From: Aeromicrobium sp. 9AM
Lineage (GTDB): Bacteria; Actinomycetota; Actinomycetes; Propionibacteriales; Nocardioidaceae
Length of the DNA stretch: 64,000 nucleotides
Direction: 5' to 3'
Assembly (NCBI RefSeq): GCF_902506105.1
Contig: NZ_LR733303.1
Coordinates: 744,001-808,000, forward strand
A program made the position numbers and the translations under genes. Positions within the stretch are counted from its first letter, which is position 1. Each line of letters begins with the position of its first letter. The notes below the pieces were generated by a model. That model did no database searches. It was given only the letters and a program-made list of their open reading frames with translations, and was not told the DNA's origin. Positions 19,585-27,729 of this stretch are shown piece after piece.

Positions 19585-19746
19585 ATGAACCAGATCATGC
19601 CCGTCCTCGTCCTTGTCATCACCGTGGTGGCGATGGCCGTCCAGCTCGTCCGTACGCTCCGCAGCGACGGATACGGGCTGCGGCCTCCACCGCGCAGCCA
19701 TCGAGGGGAGGTCGACCGCACGAGCCCCTACCGGAGTCTGGTGTGA
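19585..19746 (+). CDS. Small single-span membrane protein upstream of yczE
   Basis: 53 residues: MNQIMPVLVLVITVVAMAVQ forms one hydrophobic helix, followed by a basic, Arg/Pro-rich tail (TLRSDGYGLRPPPRSHR...). Its TGA overlaps the ATG of the yczE homologue by one base, so the two are translationally coupled. A CAATCT box six bases upstream suggests it is the first codon of a leaderless mRNA. I do not recognise it. It could be a small partner of the YczE membrane protein or only a translated leader for it. Confidence 0.5.
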   Translation: MNQIMPVLVLVITVVAMAVQLVRTLRSDGYGLRPPPRSHRGEVDRTSPYRSLV

Positions 19747-20441
19747 TGGCCGACATGGTCAACCGCCTTGCTCGTCTCTTCTTCGGCCTGAGCCTCTACG
19801 GCTTCACGATGGCGATGATGGTCGAGTCGACCCTTGGGCTGGATCCGTGGGACGTCTTCCACGAAGGTCTGGCGCAGCACCTGCCGCTGACCTTCGGGCA
19901 GGTCGTCATCCTGGTGGGTGCCATCGTGCTCCTGCTGTGGATCCCGCTGCGGCAGATGCCTGGGATCGGCACGGTCTTCAACGTCATCGTGATCGGACTT
20001 GCCGCGGACGCCGGCATCGCCGCGATCAACCAGCCCGACAACCTGTGGTTGCGCGGCCTGCTGCTCGGCGGCGGTGTCGTCGGCAACGGTCTGGCAGGAG
20101 CGATCTACATCGGTGCCCAGCTGGGTCCGGGCCCGCGCGACGGCCTGTGGCTCGGCCTCGTACGCCGGACAGGTCGCAGTGTGCGGCTCTGGCGCACCGT
20201 CATCGAGGTCAGCGTTCTTGCTGTCGGGTTCCTGCTCGGCGGAACCGTCGGGGTCGGCACGGTGTTGTACGCGCTGACGATCGGGCCGATCGTGCAGTTC
20301 TTCCTGCCGCACATGCAGGCTCGTACGTCAGACGGTGCGAGCCGGCCTCATTGGTCCGGCACGATCCGCAAGCGGGGCGTGTTGCGCACCGACGGGTGTG
20401 TGATGACCGGTCCGGAGGTCGGGTCGGGCGAGGCGGAGTAG
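19746..20441 (+). CDS. YczE/YyaS/YitT-type membrane protein
   Basis: 231 residues with about five transmembrane segments. Recognisable parts are FFGLSLYGFTMAMMVES, LGLDPWDVFHEGL, and the C-terminal core SVRLWRTVIEVSVL followed by LYALTIGPIVQFFLP, typical of YczE proteins. The last 45 residues are polar and overlap the 3' end of the convergent diguanylate-cyclase-like gene by 94 bp; this tail is unlikely to be conserved. YczE function is poorly known, with links to secondary-metabolite production in Bacillus. The genomic partner is the divergent MocR regulator. Confidence 0.8.
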   Translation: MADMVNRLARLFFGLSLYGFTMAMMVESTLGLDPWDVFHEGLAQHLPLTFGQVVILVGAIVLLLWIPLRQMPGIGTVFNVIVIGLAADAGIAAINQPDNLWLRGLLLGGGVVGNGLAGAIYIGAQLGPGPRDGLWLGLVRRTGRSVRLWRTVIEVSVLAVGFLLGGTVGVGTVLYALTIGPIVQFFLPHMQARTSDGASRPHWSGTIRKRGVLRTDGCVMTGPEVGSGEAE

Positions 20442-22594
20442 ATGCCCTGCGCCGAGTCGCACTCGAGGACCTTCAGGTCGGCGAGCTGATCGACGTTCTC
20501 GACACCCTCGGCCACGACCAGCAGGCCTGATCCGTGCGCGGCGTTGACCAGCAGCGCCAGGAGGTCGCGAGCTCCCGGCTCTTCGGAGTTGACGAGCGTC
20601 GTGTGGATCTTGATGGCGTCGGCCGGCAGGTGCTGGATCTGTCCGATGGACGTGCGGCCCGTGCCGAAGTCATCGATGCTGACGAACACGCCGGCGTGGC
20701 GCAGGGCGCTCAGCGGGAGCGCCGCGTTCGGCACGTCGACCAGGGCCATCTCGGTCACGCCGATCGTCAGACGGTGCGGGGCGAGGTCGGCGCGCGCCAG
20801 GGCATCCTCGACCTCCTGCACCAGACCGGGGGAGGCGAGCGTGCGTCCCGAGATGCTGACGGTGACGGTGAGGTCGCCGAACCGTTCGGGGTCGGAGGCG
20901 GTCAGCTCTGCGAGCTCGACCGTGGCCTGGTGGAGCGTCCATCGATCGAGATCGCAGATGAGGTCGGTGGCGGCGGCGATGGGCAGGAAGACCTCGGGCC
21001 GCTGCACGCCGCGGATCGGGTGCTTCCACCGGACCTGTGCCTCGTAGCCCTCGACGAACTGTGTATGCACCGCGACGACGGGTTGGTAGTGGACCGCGAT
21101 CTCACCCGAGGCGAGCGCCGCCCGCAGCTCCTTCTCGATGGTGGTGCGCTCGTGCAGCTCGGCCCGCAGCCGGTTGTCGAACACCTCGATCCGGCCCCGG
21201 CCGGACGCCTTGGCCCGCCGGATCGCCACGTTGGCCTCGTGCAACAGCTGGTCGGGCTCGGTGCCGCCGTCCATGCTGGTGGTGGCGCCGATGCTCGCGC
21301 TGACCGCGATCCTCGTGCCTGAGACGTCGATCGGCTGGTTGACGGTCCGCAGCAGGTGCGCGGCAAGAATCATCGCGTCGTGGTCGGAGGCAACCGAGTC
21401 GAGCAGGATCACGAACTGGTCGCCGCCCAGGCGGCCCACGACGTCGACGTCGCGCACCAGGTCGCGCAGTCGCTGGCCGACCGCCCGCAGGACCAGGTCG
21501 CCGATCCCGTGGCCGAAGCGGTCGTTGATCTCGTCGAAGTCGTCCAGGTCGACGACCAGGAGGCCCACCGAGGTGCCGTCGCGGCGACCCCGGCGCAGCG
21601 CCGCGCCGATCTGTTGGCGGATGTAGGGGCTGTTGGACATCCCGGTGAGCGCGTCGTGGGAGGCCTCGTGGAACAGGTCGGAACGCAGCTGGTCACGTTG
21701 CCGCACCGTGGAGCGGATCTCCTCGATGTTGTACGCCATGCGCGCCACCACCAGCAGTGACAGGACGCTCGCGCCGAGGACGACGGTCCAGGTGTCGACG
21801 TGCAGGCCGCTGGTCAGGCTCGCGACGACGAGGGCAGGGGCGATCAGCATCGCCGCGGCGAGCACCCCGAGACGACGTGCGGTGAAGGGTGCCGTCCTGG
21901 CTGTCGGCGAGGAGAGCTGCGTCATCGCCGGGTGCAGCGCGGCGGCACCCCACAGGACGTACGAGCCGAGCCACAGCACGTCGAGCACGACCCAGTAGTC
22001 GGTGGTCTCTGTCGCGAAGAGCGTGTCGGCGACGATCAGCGGCACGAGGGCGCCCACGAGGAGCCGGAATGCCGGCGACCGGGTACCCGGTGCCGCGACC
22101 AGGCGCACGACGAGGGCCAGCAGGATGATGTCGCCCGCCGGGTAGGCCGCTGCGATGGCCCGCTCGAGCCACGGTGTGCCCGATTCGTCGACGATCGGAT
22201 CCGCGACGAAGACCCACGCCAGCAAGCCGACACCGAGCGTCACGATGGCGCTGTCGATCAGCCCGGCAGGGTCGCGTTCGGGTCGACGGCTGTGGACCAG
22301 CACCGCGAGACCGGCGGCGAGCAGCGGGTACGCCGAGAGGTACGCCAGGTCCGAGGCCGCCGGGTTGGTGCGGACGAGGTCGGGCAGGTCGTAGAACAGG
22401 TCGCCAGCGACCCAGGCCGCCTGACCGGCCGCCATGAGGTACCAAGGCAGCGGCTTGAGGGGTTTGTTGACCCGCACGCCGACCAGGATCGCCGCGACGC
22501 ACGAGGCGCCGATCGCGAAGTAGATCGGCGTCGTCGGCGAGAGGAGATAGATCGCGATCGCGATCGTGCCGCCGACGAGGTAGATCCGGGTCAT
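20348..22594 (-). CDS. Membrane GGDEF-EAL protein with degenerate motifs
   Basis: 748 residues. About eight to nine membrane helices fill the first 290 residues, followed by a GGDEF domain (about 325-480) and an EAL domain (about 495-725). The cyclase signature reads GGDQF (about residue 390) instead of GGDEF. The EAL signature reads EAQ (about 518), the metal-site Asn is replaced (VSISGRTL), and the usual K-x-D is KIH; only DDFGTG is intact. Both activities are therefore probably lost or weak, leaving nucleotide or protein sensing. The ATG at 22594 has AAAGGAG five bases upstream. It is divergent from the permease gene. Confidence 0.85.
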   Translation of the reverse strand: MTRIYLVGGTIAIAIYLLSPTTPIYFAIGASCVAAILVGVRVNKPLKPLPWYLMAAGQAAWVAGDLFYDLPDLVRTNPAASDLAYLSAYPLLAAGLAVLVHSRRPERDPAGLIDSAIVTLGVGLLAWVFVADPIVDESGTPWLERAIAAAYPAGDIILLALVVRLVAAPGTRSPAFRLLVGALVPLIVADTLFATETTDYWVVLDVLWLGSYVLWGAAALHPAMTQLSSPTARTAPFTARRLGVLAAAMLIAPALVVASLTSGLHVDTWTVVLGASVLSLLVVARMAYNIEEIRSTVRQRDQLRSDLFHEASHDALTGMSNSPYIRQQIGAALRRGRRDGTSVGLLVVDLDDFDEINDRFGHGIGDLVLRAVGQRLRDLVRDVDVVGRLGGDQFVILLDSVASDHDAMILAAHLLRTVNQPIDVSGTRIAVSASIGATTSMDGGTEPDQLLHEANVAIRRAKASGRGRIEVFDNRLRAELHERTTIEKELRAALASGEIAVHYQPVVAVHTQFVEGYEAQVRWKHPIRGVQRPEVFLPIAAATDLICDLDRWTLHQATVELAELTASDPERFGDLTVTVSISGRTLASPGLVQEVEDALARADLAPHRLTIGVTEMALVDVPNAALPLSALRHAGVFVSIDDFGTGRTSIGQIQHLPADAIKIHTTLVNSEEPGARDLLALLVNAAHGSGLLVVAEGVENVDQLADLKVLECDSAQGIYSASPDPTSGPVITHPSVRNTPRLRIVPDQ

Positions 22595-22800
22595 GGGCGC
22601 TCCTTTCGCGTCGATGCCGACCATCGGTGCCTGGACCTCCATCTTGTCCCACTTCCCGCGAAGAGACGTGCTGTCCTCGACACTTTGCGGGATTTCACGC
22701 GTGAGGAGTCGCACACCGGCTGACACGGCACGCTCCCGCCGGTACGTTTCTCGCAACGTGGTCACCTCCCGGTGGTCCGGTGTCGAGGGGGTGCACACGC

Positions 22801-24354
22801 GTGGCCGACGTACCGATCGGCAGGGCACGCCGCCTTCCGCCCGAGCTCGCGATGCTGCGCATCAGCCACGCTCGCCACCGGCTGCCCGCGGTGTTCGGCA
22901 CGGGACTGCTCATCGTCCTCGCGATCGGGGTCATGGTCGGCGGCGGCATCTTCTCGCTGGCCGGCAAACAGGCGGCGACGATGGCCGGGCCGGCCGTGAT
23001 CGTCTCGTTCATCATCGCGTCGGTGGTGTGCCTGCTGGCCGCGCTGTCGTATGCCGAGCTGTCCTCGACCCTTCCCACTGCCGGCAGTGTCTACACGTTC
23101 GCGTACGTCGCGTTCGGTGAGCTCTGGGCGTGGATCGTCGGCTGGGCCCTCGTGCTGGAGCTCGTCGTGGCAGCAGCCGTCGTGTCGCGCATCTGGGCGG
23201 CCTACTTCACCGCCACGCTCGACGGGTTCGACATCGGCATCCCGACGTTCCTGGCGGACCACTCGCAGGTCGACAAGGGGACGGGCTGGATCGCGGCGGC
23301 ACTCGTCGTCGTCCTCATGCTCCTGGTGATGACAGGGGCCAAGCTCACGGGGCGCGTGCTGGCGATGATCGTCGCGGCCAAGCTCGTCGCGGTGGTGCTG
23401 GTCATCGCGGTCGGCGCCCGCCACGTCGACAAGGCCAACTACTCGCCGTTCGTGCCTGACGTCAAGGAGGGCGCCGGTGCCAGCGGAACCGTCCTGCAGA
23501 GCCTGCTCGGGGGAGCGGGGGACGCGTTCGGCGTGATGGGCATCTTCACGGCTGCCGGCGCGATCGTCTTCTCGTTCATCGGCTTCGACCTGATCGCCAC
23601 CGCGGCGGAGGACGCCAAGGACCCCCGCCGGTCGATCCCTCGCGCAATGCTGGCATCGATCGGGATCGTCACGGTCCTGTACGTCGCGATGGGTGCCGTC
23701 CTCGTCGGGCTCCGTCCCTATGGCGAGCTCAACACCGCCGCGCCGGTCTCGGACGCTCTGCGTGCTGCGGGATCGCCGGGCTGGAGCGCCAACGTCATCA
23801 ACATCGGCGCGTTGTTCGGACTGACGACGGTCGTGCTGGTGGTGCTCATCGCGCAGAGCCGCGTGCTGTTCGCGATGGGGCGTGACGGGCTGCTGCCCCG
23901 CGGACTCGCGCACGTCGGTGCTGGCTCGTCACCGTCACGGGCGGCTCTGGTTGCCGGCATCGTGGCGGCCGCGTTGGCCCTGGATCCCGGCACGGTCAAG
24001 CGTGCGGACCTGCTGGTGCTCGGCACCTTGTTCGCGTTCGCCTTCTGTGCCGTCGGGGTCATCCGGCTGCGCAAGTCACAACCCGACCTGGAACGCGGTT
24101 TCCGGGTCCCTCTGGTTCCCTTCATCCCGATCGTGTCGGTGCTGGCCACGCTGTGGCTGTCGCTCAACCTGGCCGCGAACACGTGGCGCGACTTCGCGAT
24201 CTGGATGGTGGCCGGGCTCGTCCTCTACTTCGCGTACGGGCGACGTCACAGCGCCCTGGGCAATCGTGAGGAGCCGCCTGCGGCTCCACCCGAGCCGGAG
24301 CCAGGGCCACCGGGCTCACGACCGCCCGGCGCCCACCGAGCCGGATATCGCTAG
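22801..24354 (+). CDS. APC-family amino-acid permease
   Basis: 517 residues with about 12 membrane helices. The first helix has the APC hallmark VGGGIFSLAG, followed by AGPAVIVSFIIASVVCLLAA and LSYAELSSTLPTAGS. The later motif FIGFDLIATAAEDAKDPRRSIP is typical of cationic or neutral amino-acid transporters of the superfamily. The C-terminal tail is Pro/Glu-rich and cytoplasmic. Substrate specificity cannot be read. The GTG at 22801 is preferred; there is a GAGGGGG stretch about 10 bases before it. The 3' end overlaps the convergent methyltransferase gene by 4 bp. Confidence 0.88.
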   Translation: MADVPIGRARRLPPELAMLRISHARHRLPAVFGTGLLIVLAIGVMVGGGIFSLAGKQAATMAGPAVIVSFIIASVVCLLAALSYAELSSTLPTAGSVYTFAYVAFGELWAWIVGWALVLELVVAAAVVSRIWAAYFTATLDGFDIGIPTFLADHSQVDKGTGWIAAALVVVLMLLVMTGAKLTGRVLAMIVAAKLVAVVLVIAVGARHVDKANYSPFVPDVKEGAGASGTVLQSLLGGAGDAFGVMGIFTAAGAIVFSFIGFDLIATAAEDAKDPRRSIPRAMLASIGIVTVLYVAMGAVLVGLRPYGELNTAAPVSDALRAAGSPGWSANVINIGALFGLTTVVLVVLIAQSRVLFAMGRDGLLPRGLAHVGAGSSPSRAALVAGIVAAALALDPGTVKRADLLVLGTLFAFAFCAVGVIRLRKSQPDLERGFRVPLVPFIPIVSVLATLWLSLNLAANTWRDFAIWMVAGLVLYFAYGRRHSALGNREEPPAAPPEPEPGPPGSRPPGAHRAGYR

Positions 24355-24914
24355 CGCCGCGTCGCGATGATCAGCGAGGCGTCGACGTCGATCAGCATCT
24401 CGACGGCGGCGAACCGCTCGTCGGTGAGCCACTGCTCGCGGACCGTGTCGACCCGGCCCTCGACGATCGGCGGCCAGAACGCTGACGGCACGAAATCGTC
24501 GAGCACCGCGATGCCGCCCGGCTCGAGCAGGTCGGCGATGACGTCGATGTCCTGCATGACCTCGCGGACGTCGACGAACAGCAGCGAGAACGGGGCGTAC
24601 TGCTCGAGGGTCGACCAGTCCCCGGCGATCACGTCGACGTTGTCGGTGTCGGCGAAGATCTTCTGCACGTCGCCGGCGAGGGCCGGATCGAGCTCGGCAC
24701 TGACGACCCGGGCGTCCTTGGGCGCGCCGCTGGAGAGCCAGGCGGAGCCGACCCCGCAACCCGTGCCGAGCTCGGCCAGCGTTCCGGTGCGTGAGGCGGC
24801 GAGCGAGGCCAGCAGTCGGCCGGTCTCGTTGCGGATCGACGTGATGAACCCGCGTTGGCGGGACAGGTCGAGAGTGCTCGAGACAAGCGCGGGGACTTCA
24901 GCGGGTGCACTCAC
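24351..24914 (-). CDS. O-methyltransferase-like SAM-dependent methyltransferase
   Basis: 187 residues, class I Rossmann methyltransferase. Motif I is LAELGTGCGVGSAWL, the acidic SAM ribose-binding residue is in SAELDP, and LLFVDVREVMQD supplies a metal- or substrate-side Asp. The length and the N-terminal helix resemble O-methyltransferase family 3, but some conserved metal ligands of that family are not obvious. Substrate unknown. The GTG at 24914 has a CAGACT -10-like box six bases upstream on the minus strand (24921-24926), suggesting a leaderless transcript. It is divergent from the leu leader. Confidence 0.8.
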   Translation of the reverse strand: MSAPAEVPALVSSTLDLSRQRGFITSIRNETGRLLASLAASRTGTLAELGTGCGVGSAWLSSGAPKDARVVSAELDPALAGDVQKIFADTDNVDVIAGDWSTLEQYAPFSLLFVDVREVMQDIDVIADLLEPGGIAVLDDFVPSAFWPPIVEGRVDTVREQWLTDERFAAVEMLIDVDASLIIATRR

Positions 24915-25027
24915 GTGGCCAGTCTGTCACGATCCACGGACGGAGCACGCCCGCCTCGTCTCGGGCGTTGAGACGCCGACCACGTTTCCCGGACACGACG
25001 GTGATGCGCCCCTAGACTGGCCAAATC

Positions 25028-25075
25028 ATGCGGAAGCAGCTCGTAGTAATCGCTTGCCGCGGCAGGGCCTCTTAG
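25028..25075 (+). CDS. Leu-Val-Val-Ile leader peptide upstream of leuB
   Basis: Fifteen codons: M-R-K-Q-L-V-V-I-A-C-R-G-R-A-S then TAG. Codons 5-8 specify Leu, Val, Val, Ile (25040-25051). A TAGACT -10 box (25013-25018) lies nine bases before the ATG, so it is probably the first thing on the transcript. The end of the frame overlaps the left arm of a perfect 11-bp stem. Its likely target is the leuB-ilvE region, although a 31-codon ORF lies in between and leuB seems to have its own -10. Confidence 0.65.
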   Translation: MRKQLVVIACRGRAS

Positions 25076-25127
25076 GGCTACACCCTGCCGCGGAGTTTCG
25101 GCGTTGGCCCGCCGTTCCGCCGCAGGG
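25057..25127 (+). promoter_or_regulatory. Three-segment RNA switch overlapping the leu leader
   Basis: Segment A (25057-25067) pairs perfectly over 11 bp with segment B (25083-25093). Segment C (25117-25127) differs from A at one position, so B can pair with either A or C but not both. A lies inside codons 10-14 of the leader peptide; a ribosome stalled on the Leu-Val-Val-Ile codons would cover it and free B for C. No T tract follows, so the read-out (termination or translation) is not clear. The rest, to 25248, holds further GC-rich inverted repeats but no other gene. Confidence 0.6.
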
Positions 25128-25248
25128 TTGCTGATCATGATCTGATCGCTCGCTTTCGTACTCTCCTCGGATGATCTCCGGACATGTGTCTGGTGGAACG
25201 GCGGACCCCCGCCGGACCCCGCTCCCGTCCACACCGAAGGAGATCGCC

Positions 25249-25344
25249 ATGGAACCCCAGCTGATGGAGTGGGGCCCCGCGCACCTGCGCGACGAGGCCT
25301 CGACCCCCGACTTCGAGTCGTCCGAACGACCCGACGACAACTGA
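25249..25344 (+). CDS. 31-residue ORF of unknown function between the leu leader and leuB
   Basis: ATG at 25249 follows a strong AAGGAG (25237-25242) with six-base spacing, one of the best ribosome sites in the window. The product starts MEPQLMEWGPAHLRDE and ends in an acidic tail ERPDDN. It has no signal peptide or membrane helix and I do not recognise it. It lies on the same strand as the leader and leuB, 57 bases before leuB. It could be a conserved small protein or a second regulatory ORF. A modified-peptide precursor is conceivable but no maturation enzyme sits beside it. Confidence 0.5.
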   Translation: MEPQLMEWGPAHLRDEASTPDFESSERPDDN

Positions 25345-25388
25345 CCACATACCAAGACGCGGGTTTCATATCCTGAGACTTGCCTGCC

Positions 25389-25394
25389 TAGAAT
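25389..25394 (+). promoter_or_regulatory. -10 box of leuB, leaderless
   Basis: TAGAAT ends seven bases before the ATG at 25402. This supports that ATG over the in-frame ATG at 25393, which overlaps the -10. No clear -35 is seen. Confidence 0.5.
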
Positions 25395-25401
25395 GACGCC
25401 C

Positions 25402-26460
25402 ATGACTCGCTCGTTTTCCCTTGCAGTGGTGCCCGGAGACGGCATCGGACCCGAAGTGACCGCACAGGCTCTCCAGGTCCTCAACCTCGTCGCCGCGGAT
25501 CACGACACCGCGTTCATCAGCACCGAGTACGACCTCGGCGCCAAGCGCTGGCACGCGACGGGGGAGACCCTGCCCGACTCGGTCCTCGAGGAGATCCGCG
25601 GCCACGACGCGATCCTGCTCGGCGCCGTGGGCGATCCGAGCGTCCCGTCCGGCGTCCTCGAGCGCGGCCTGCTGCTCAAGCTGCGCTTCGCGCTCGACCA
25701 CTACGTCAACCTGCGGCCCTCCAAGCTGTTCGCCGGCGTCCCGACGCCGCTTGCCAACCCCGGCGCAATCGACTTCGTCGTCGTTCGCGAAGGCACCGAG
25801 GGTCCCTATGTCGGCAACGGCGGCGCGATCCGTGTCGGCACGCCGCACGAGCTCGCGACCGAGGTCAGCATCAACACGGCCTATGGCGTCGAGCGCGTCG
25901 TCCGTGACGCCTTCGCCCGCGCGCAGGCCCGCCCGCGCAAGAAGCTGACGCTGGTCCACAAGAACAACGTGCTGGTCCACGCCGGTCACCTCTGGACGCG
26001 CACGGTCGACGCCATCGGGCCTGAGTTCCCCGACGTCTCGGTCGACTACCTGCACGTCGACGCCGCGACGATCTTCCTCGTCACCGACCCCGGCCGGTTC
26101 GACGTCATCGTCACCGACAACCTCTTCGGCGACATCCTCACCGACCTCGCCGCGGCGATCACCGGCGGCATCGGGCTGGCCGCCAGCGGCAACGTCAACC
26201 CCGACCGCACGGCGCCCAGCATGTTCGAGCCGGTCCACGGCTCGGCGCCTGACATCGCCGGCCAGCACAAGGCCGATCCCACCGCCGCGATCCTCTCCGG
26301 CGCCCTCCTGCTCGAGCACCTCGGCGTTCCCGAGGCGGCCGCGCGCATCAGCTCGGCCGTCGAGGCGGACATCGCCGATCGCGGCGCTGCTCCCCGCAGC
26401 ACCGAGGAGGTGGGAGAGGCCATCGCATCACGTGTGGCCGAGGGCGTAGCGGTCGGTTAA
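25402..26460 (+). CDS. leuB: 3-isopropylmalate dehydrogenase
   Basis: 352 residues. LeuB oxidises and decarboxylates 3-isopropylmalate to 2-ketoisocaproate, the last step specific to leucine. The N-terminal [14 protein letters not shown], the substrate region [23 protein letters not shown], the catalytic Lys/Asn in VHKNNVL, and the Asp ligands in [17 protein letters not shown] are intact, as is [18 protein letters not shown] near the C-terminus. The short actinobacterial form is seen. serA, often next to leuB in relatives, is absent. ilvE follows 43 bases downstream, possibly with its own promoter. Confidence 0.97.
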   Translation: MTRSFSLAVVPGDGIGPEVTAQALQVLNLVAADHDTAFISTEYDLGAKRWHATGETLPDSVLEEIRGHDAILLGAVGDPSVPSGVLERGLLLKLRFALDHYVNLRPSKLFAGVPTPLANPGAIDFVVVREGTEGPYVGNGGAIRVGTPHELATEVSINTAYGVERVVRDAFARAQARPRKKLTLVHKNNVLVHAGHLWTRTVDAIGPEFPDVSVDYLHVDAATIFLVTDPGRFDVIVTDNLFGDILTDLAAAITGGIGLAASGNVNPDRTAPSMFEPVHGSAPDIAGQHKADPTAAILSGALLLEHLGVPEAAARISSAVEADIADRGAAPRSTEEVGEAIASRVAEGVAVG

Positions 26461-26503
26461 TGACCGCTTACCTTTGACCCCAGAAAGTACTAACGTGATT
26501 ACT

Positions 26504-27604
26504 ATGACTTCCAACCTTTTCGCGAGCAGGTTCGAGCCCAACCCCGCCGCGAAGTCCGACGCCGAGCGCGAGGCCATCCTTGCCAACCCCGGCTTCGGCA
26601 ACCACTTCACCGACCACATGTTCCTGGCCGAGTGGACGCCCGACACGGGTTGGGCCGATGCCCGCGTCGTGCCCTACGGCCCGCTCATGCTCGACCCGGC
26701 GACCGCCGTGCTGCACTACGCACAGGAGATCTTCGAGGGCCTCAAGGCGTACGTCCACGACGACGGCTCGGTCTGGCTGTTCCGCCCCGAGGCCAACGGC
26801 GAGCGCATGCAGCGCTCGGCGCACCGCCTGGCCCTACCGGAGCTGCCGCTCGACTGGTTCCTCGGCTCGATCCGCGAGATCGTCGCCGCCGATCGCGCGT
26901 GGGTGCCGTCAGGAGGGGAGAAGAGCCTCTACCTGCGGCCGTTCATGTTCGCCTCCGAGGTCTTCCTCGGTGTGCGCCCGAGCCAGCACGTGACCTACTC
27001 GGTCATCGCGTCGCCGGCCGGCGCCTACTTCCCCGGTGGGGTCGAGGCGGTGTCGATCTGGTTGTCGTCCGAGTACTCGCGCGCCGGTGCCGGCGGCACC
27101 GGCGCGGCCAAGTGCGGCGGCAACTACGCCGCCAGCCTGCTGCCGCAGCAGGAGGCCGCCCAGCACGGGTGCGCCCAGGTGGCGTTCCTGGACTCCACGG
27201 AGCACACGTGGGTCGAGGAGCTCGGCGGCATGAACCTGTTCTTCGTGCACGCCGACGGCTCGATCGTCACCCCGGAGCTGTCCGGCTCGATCCTCGAGGG
27301 CGTCACGCGGGACTCGATCATGCAGATCGCCCGCGACCTCGGCTACGACGTGATCGAGCGACGCGTGAGCATCGACGAGTGGCGCGACGGGACGGCCGAC
27401 GGCTCGATCACCGAGGTGTTCGCGTGCGGCACGGCCGCGGTCGTGACGCCGATCAGCTCGCTCAAGTGGGACGGCGGCGAGGCCGTCAGCGGCGACGGCG
27501 AGACCGGCAAGGTCACGACCGACATCCGCTCGGCACTCGTCGACATCCAGTACGGCCGCGCGGCCGACCGGCACGGCTGGCTGACGCAGATCGCGCCTGC
27601 CTGA
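26504..27604 (+). CDS. ilvE: Branched-chain amino-acid aminotransferase
   Basis: 366 residues, fold-type IV PLP enzyme. It transfers the amino group between glutamate and the keto acids of Leu, Val and Ile, the last step of all three pathways. The PLP lysine lies in GTGAAKCGGNYAAS, and the family signature is EELGGMNLFFVHADGSIVTP. LDSTEHTWVEE and GTAAVVTPI also fit. A possible promoter TTACCT-17-TAACGT (26468-26496) would start transcription at the ATG (26504). A strong hairpin follows the gene. Confidence 0.97.
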   Translation: MTSNLFASRFEPNPAAKSDAEREAILANPGFGNHFTDHMFLAEWTPDTGWADARVVPYGPLMLDPATAVLHYAQEIFEGLKAYVHDDGSVWLFRPEANGERMQRSAHRLALPELPLDWFLGSIREIVAADRAWVPSGGEKSLYLRPFMFASEVFLGVRPSQHVTYSVIASPAGAYFPGGVEAVSIWLSSEYSRAGAGGTGAAKCGGNYAASLLPQQEAAQHGCAQVAFLDSTEHTWVEELGGMNLFFVHADGSIVTPELSGSILEGVTRDSIMQIARDLGYDVIERRVSIDEWRDGTADGSITEVFACGTAAVVTPISSLKWDGGEAVSGDGETGKVTTDIRSALVDIQYGRAADRHGWLTQIAPA

Positions 27605-27616
27605 CGCCTTTCCCGC

Positions 27617-27656
27617 GAAGGGGATGACTGTACCGGTGAGTACAGTCATCCCCTTC
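27617..27656 (+). terminator. Terminator after ilvE
   Basis: A perfect 17-bp stem (27617-27633 with 27640-27656) around CGGTGA begins 12 bases after the ilvE stop. The arm includes GGGGATGACTGTAC. There is no following T run. Confidence 0.85.
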
Positions 27657-27729
27657 CGCATGTGAGCACCGGGTTGCTCTATGGTCGCCATGTGGGGCTC
27701 AACGACGCGCCCCGTACTGGAGGCTGCAC

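Noticed and set aside
25249..25344. Interpretation of the 31-codon ORF as a modified-peptide (RiPP) precursor
   Set aside because: No maturation enzyme, protease or exporter is adjacent; the O-methyltransferase nearby is on the other strand with its own promoter. The ORF itself is kept as a feature.
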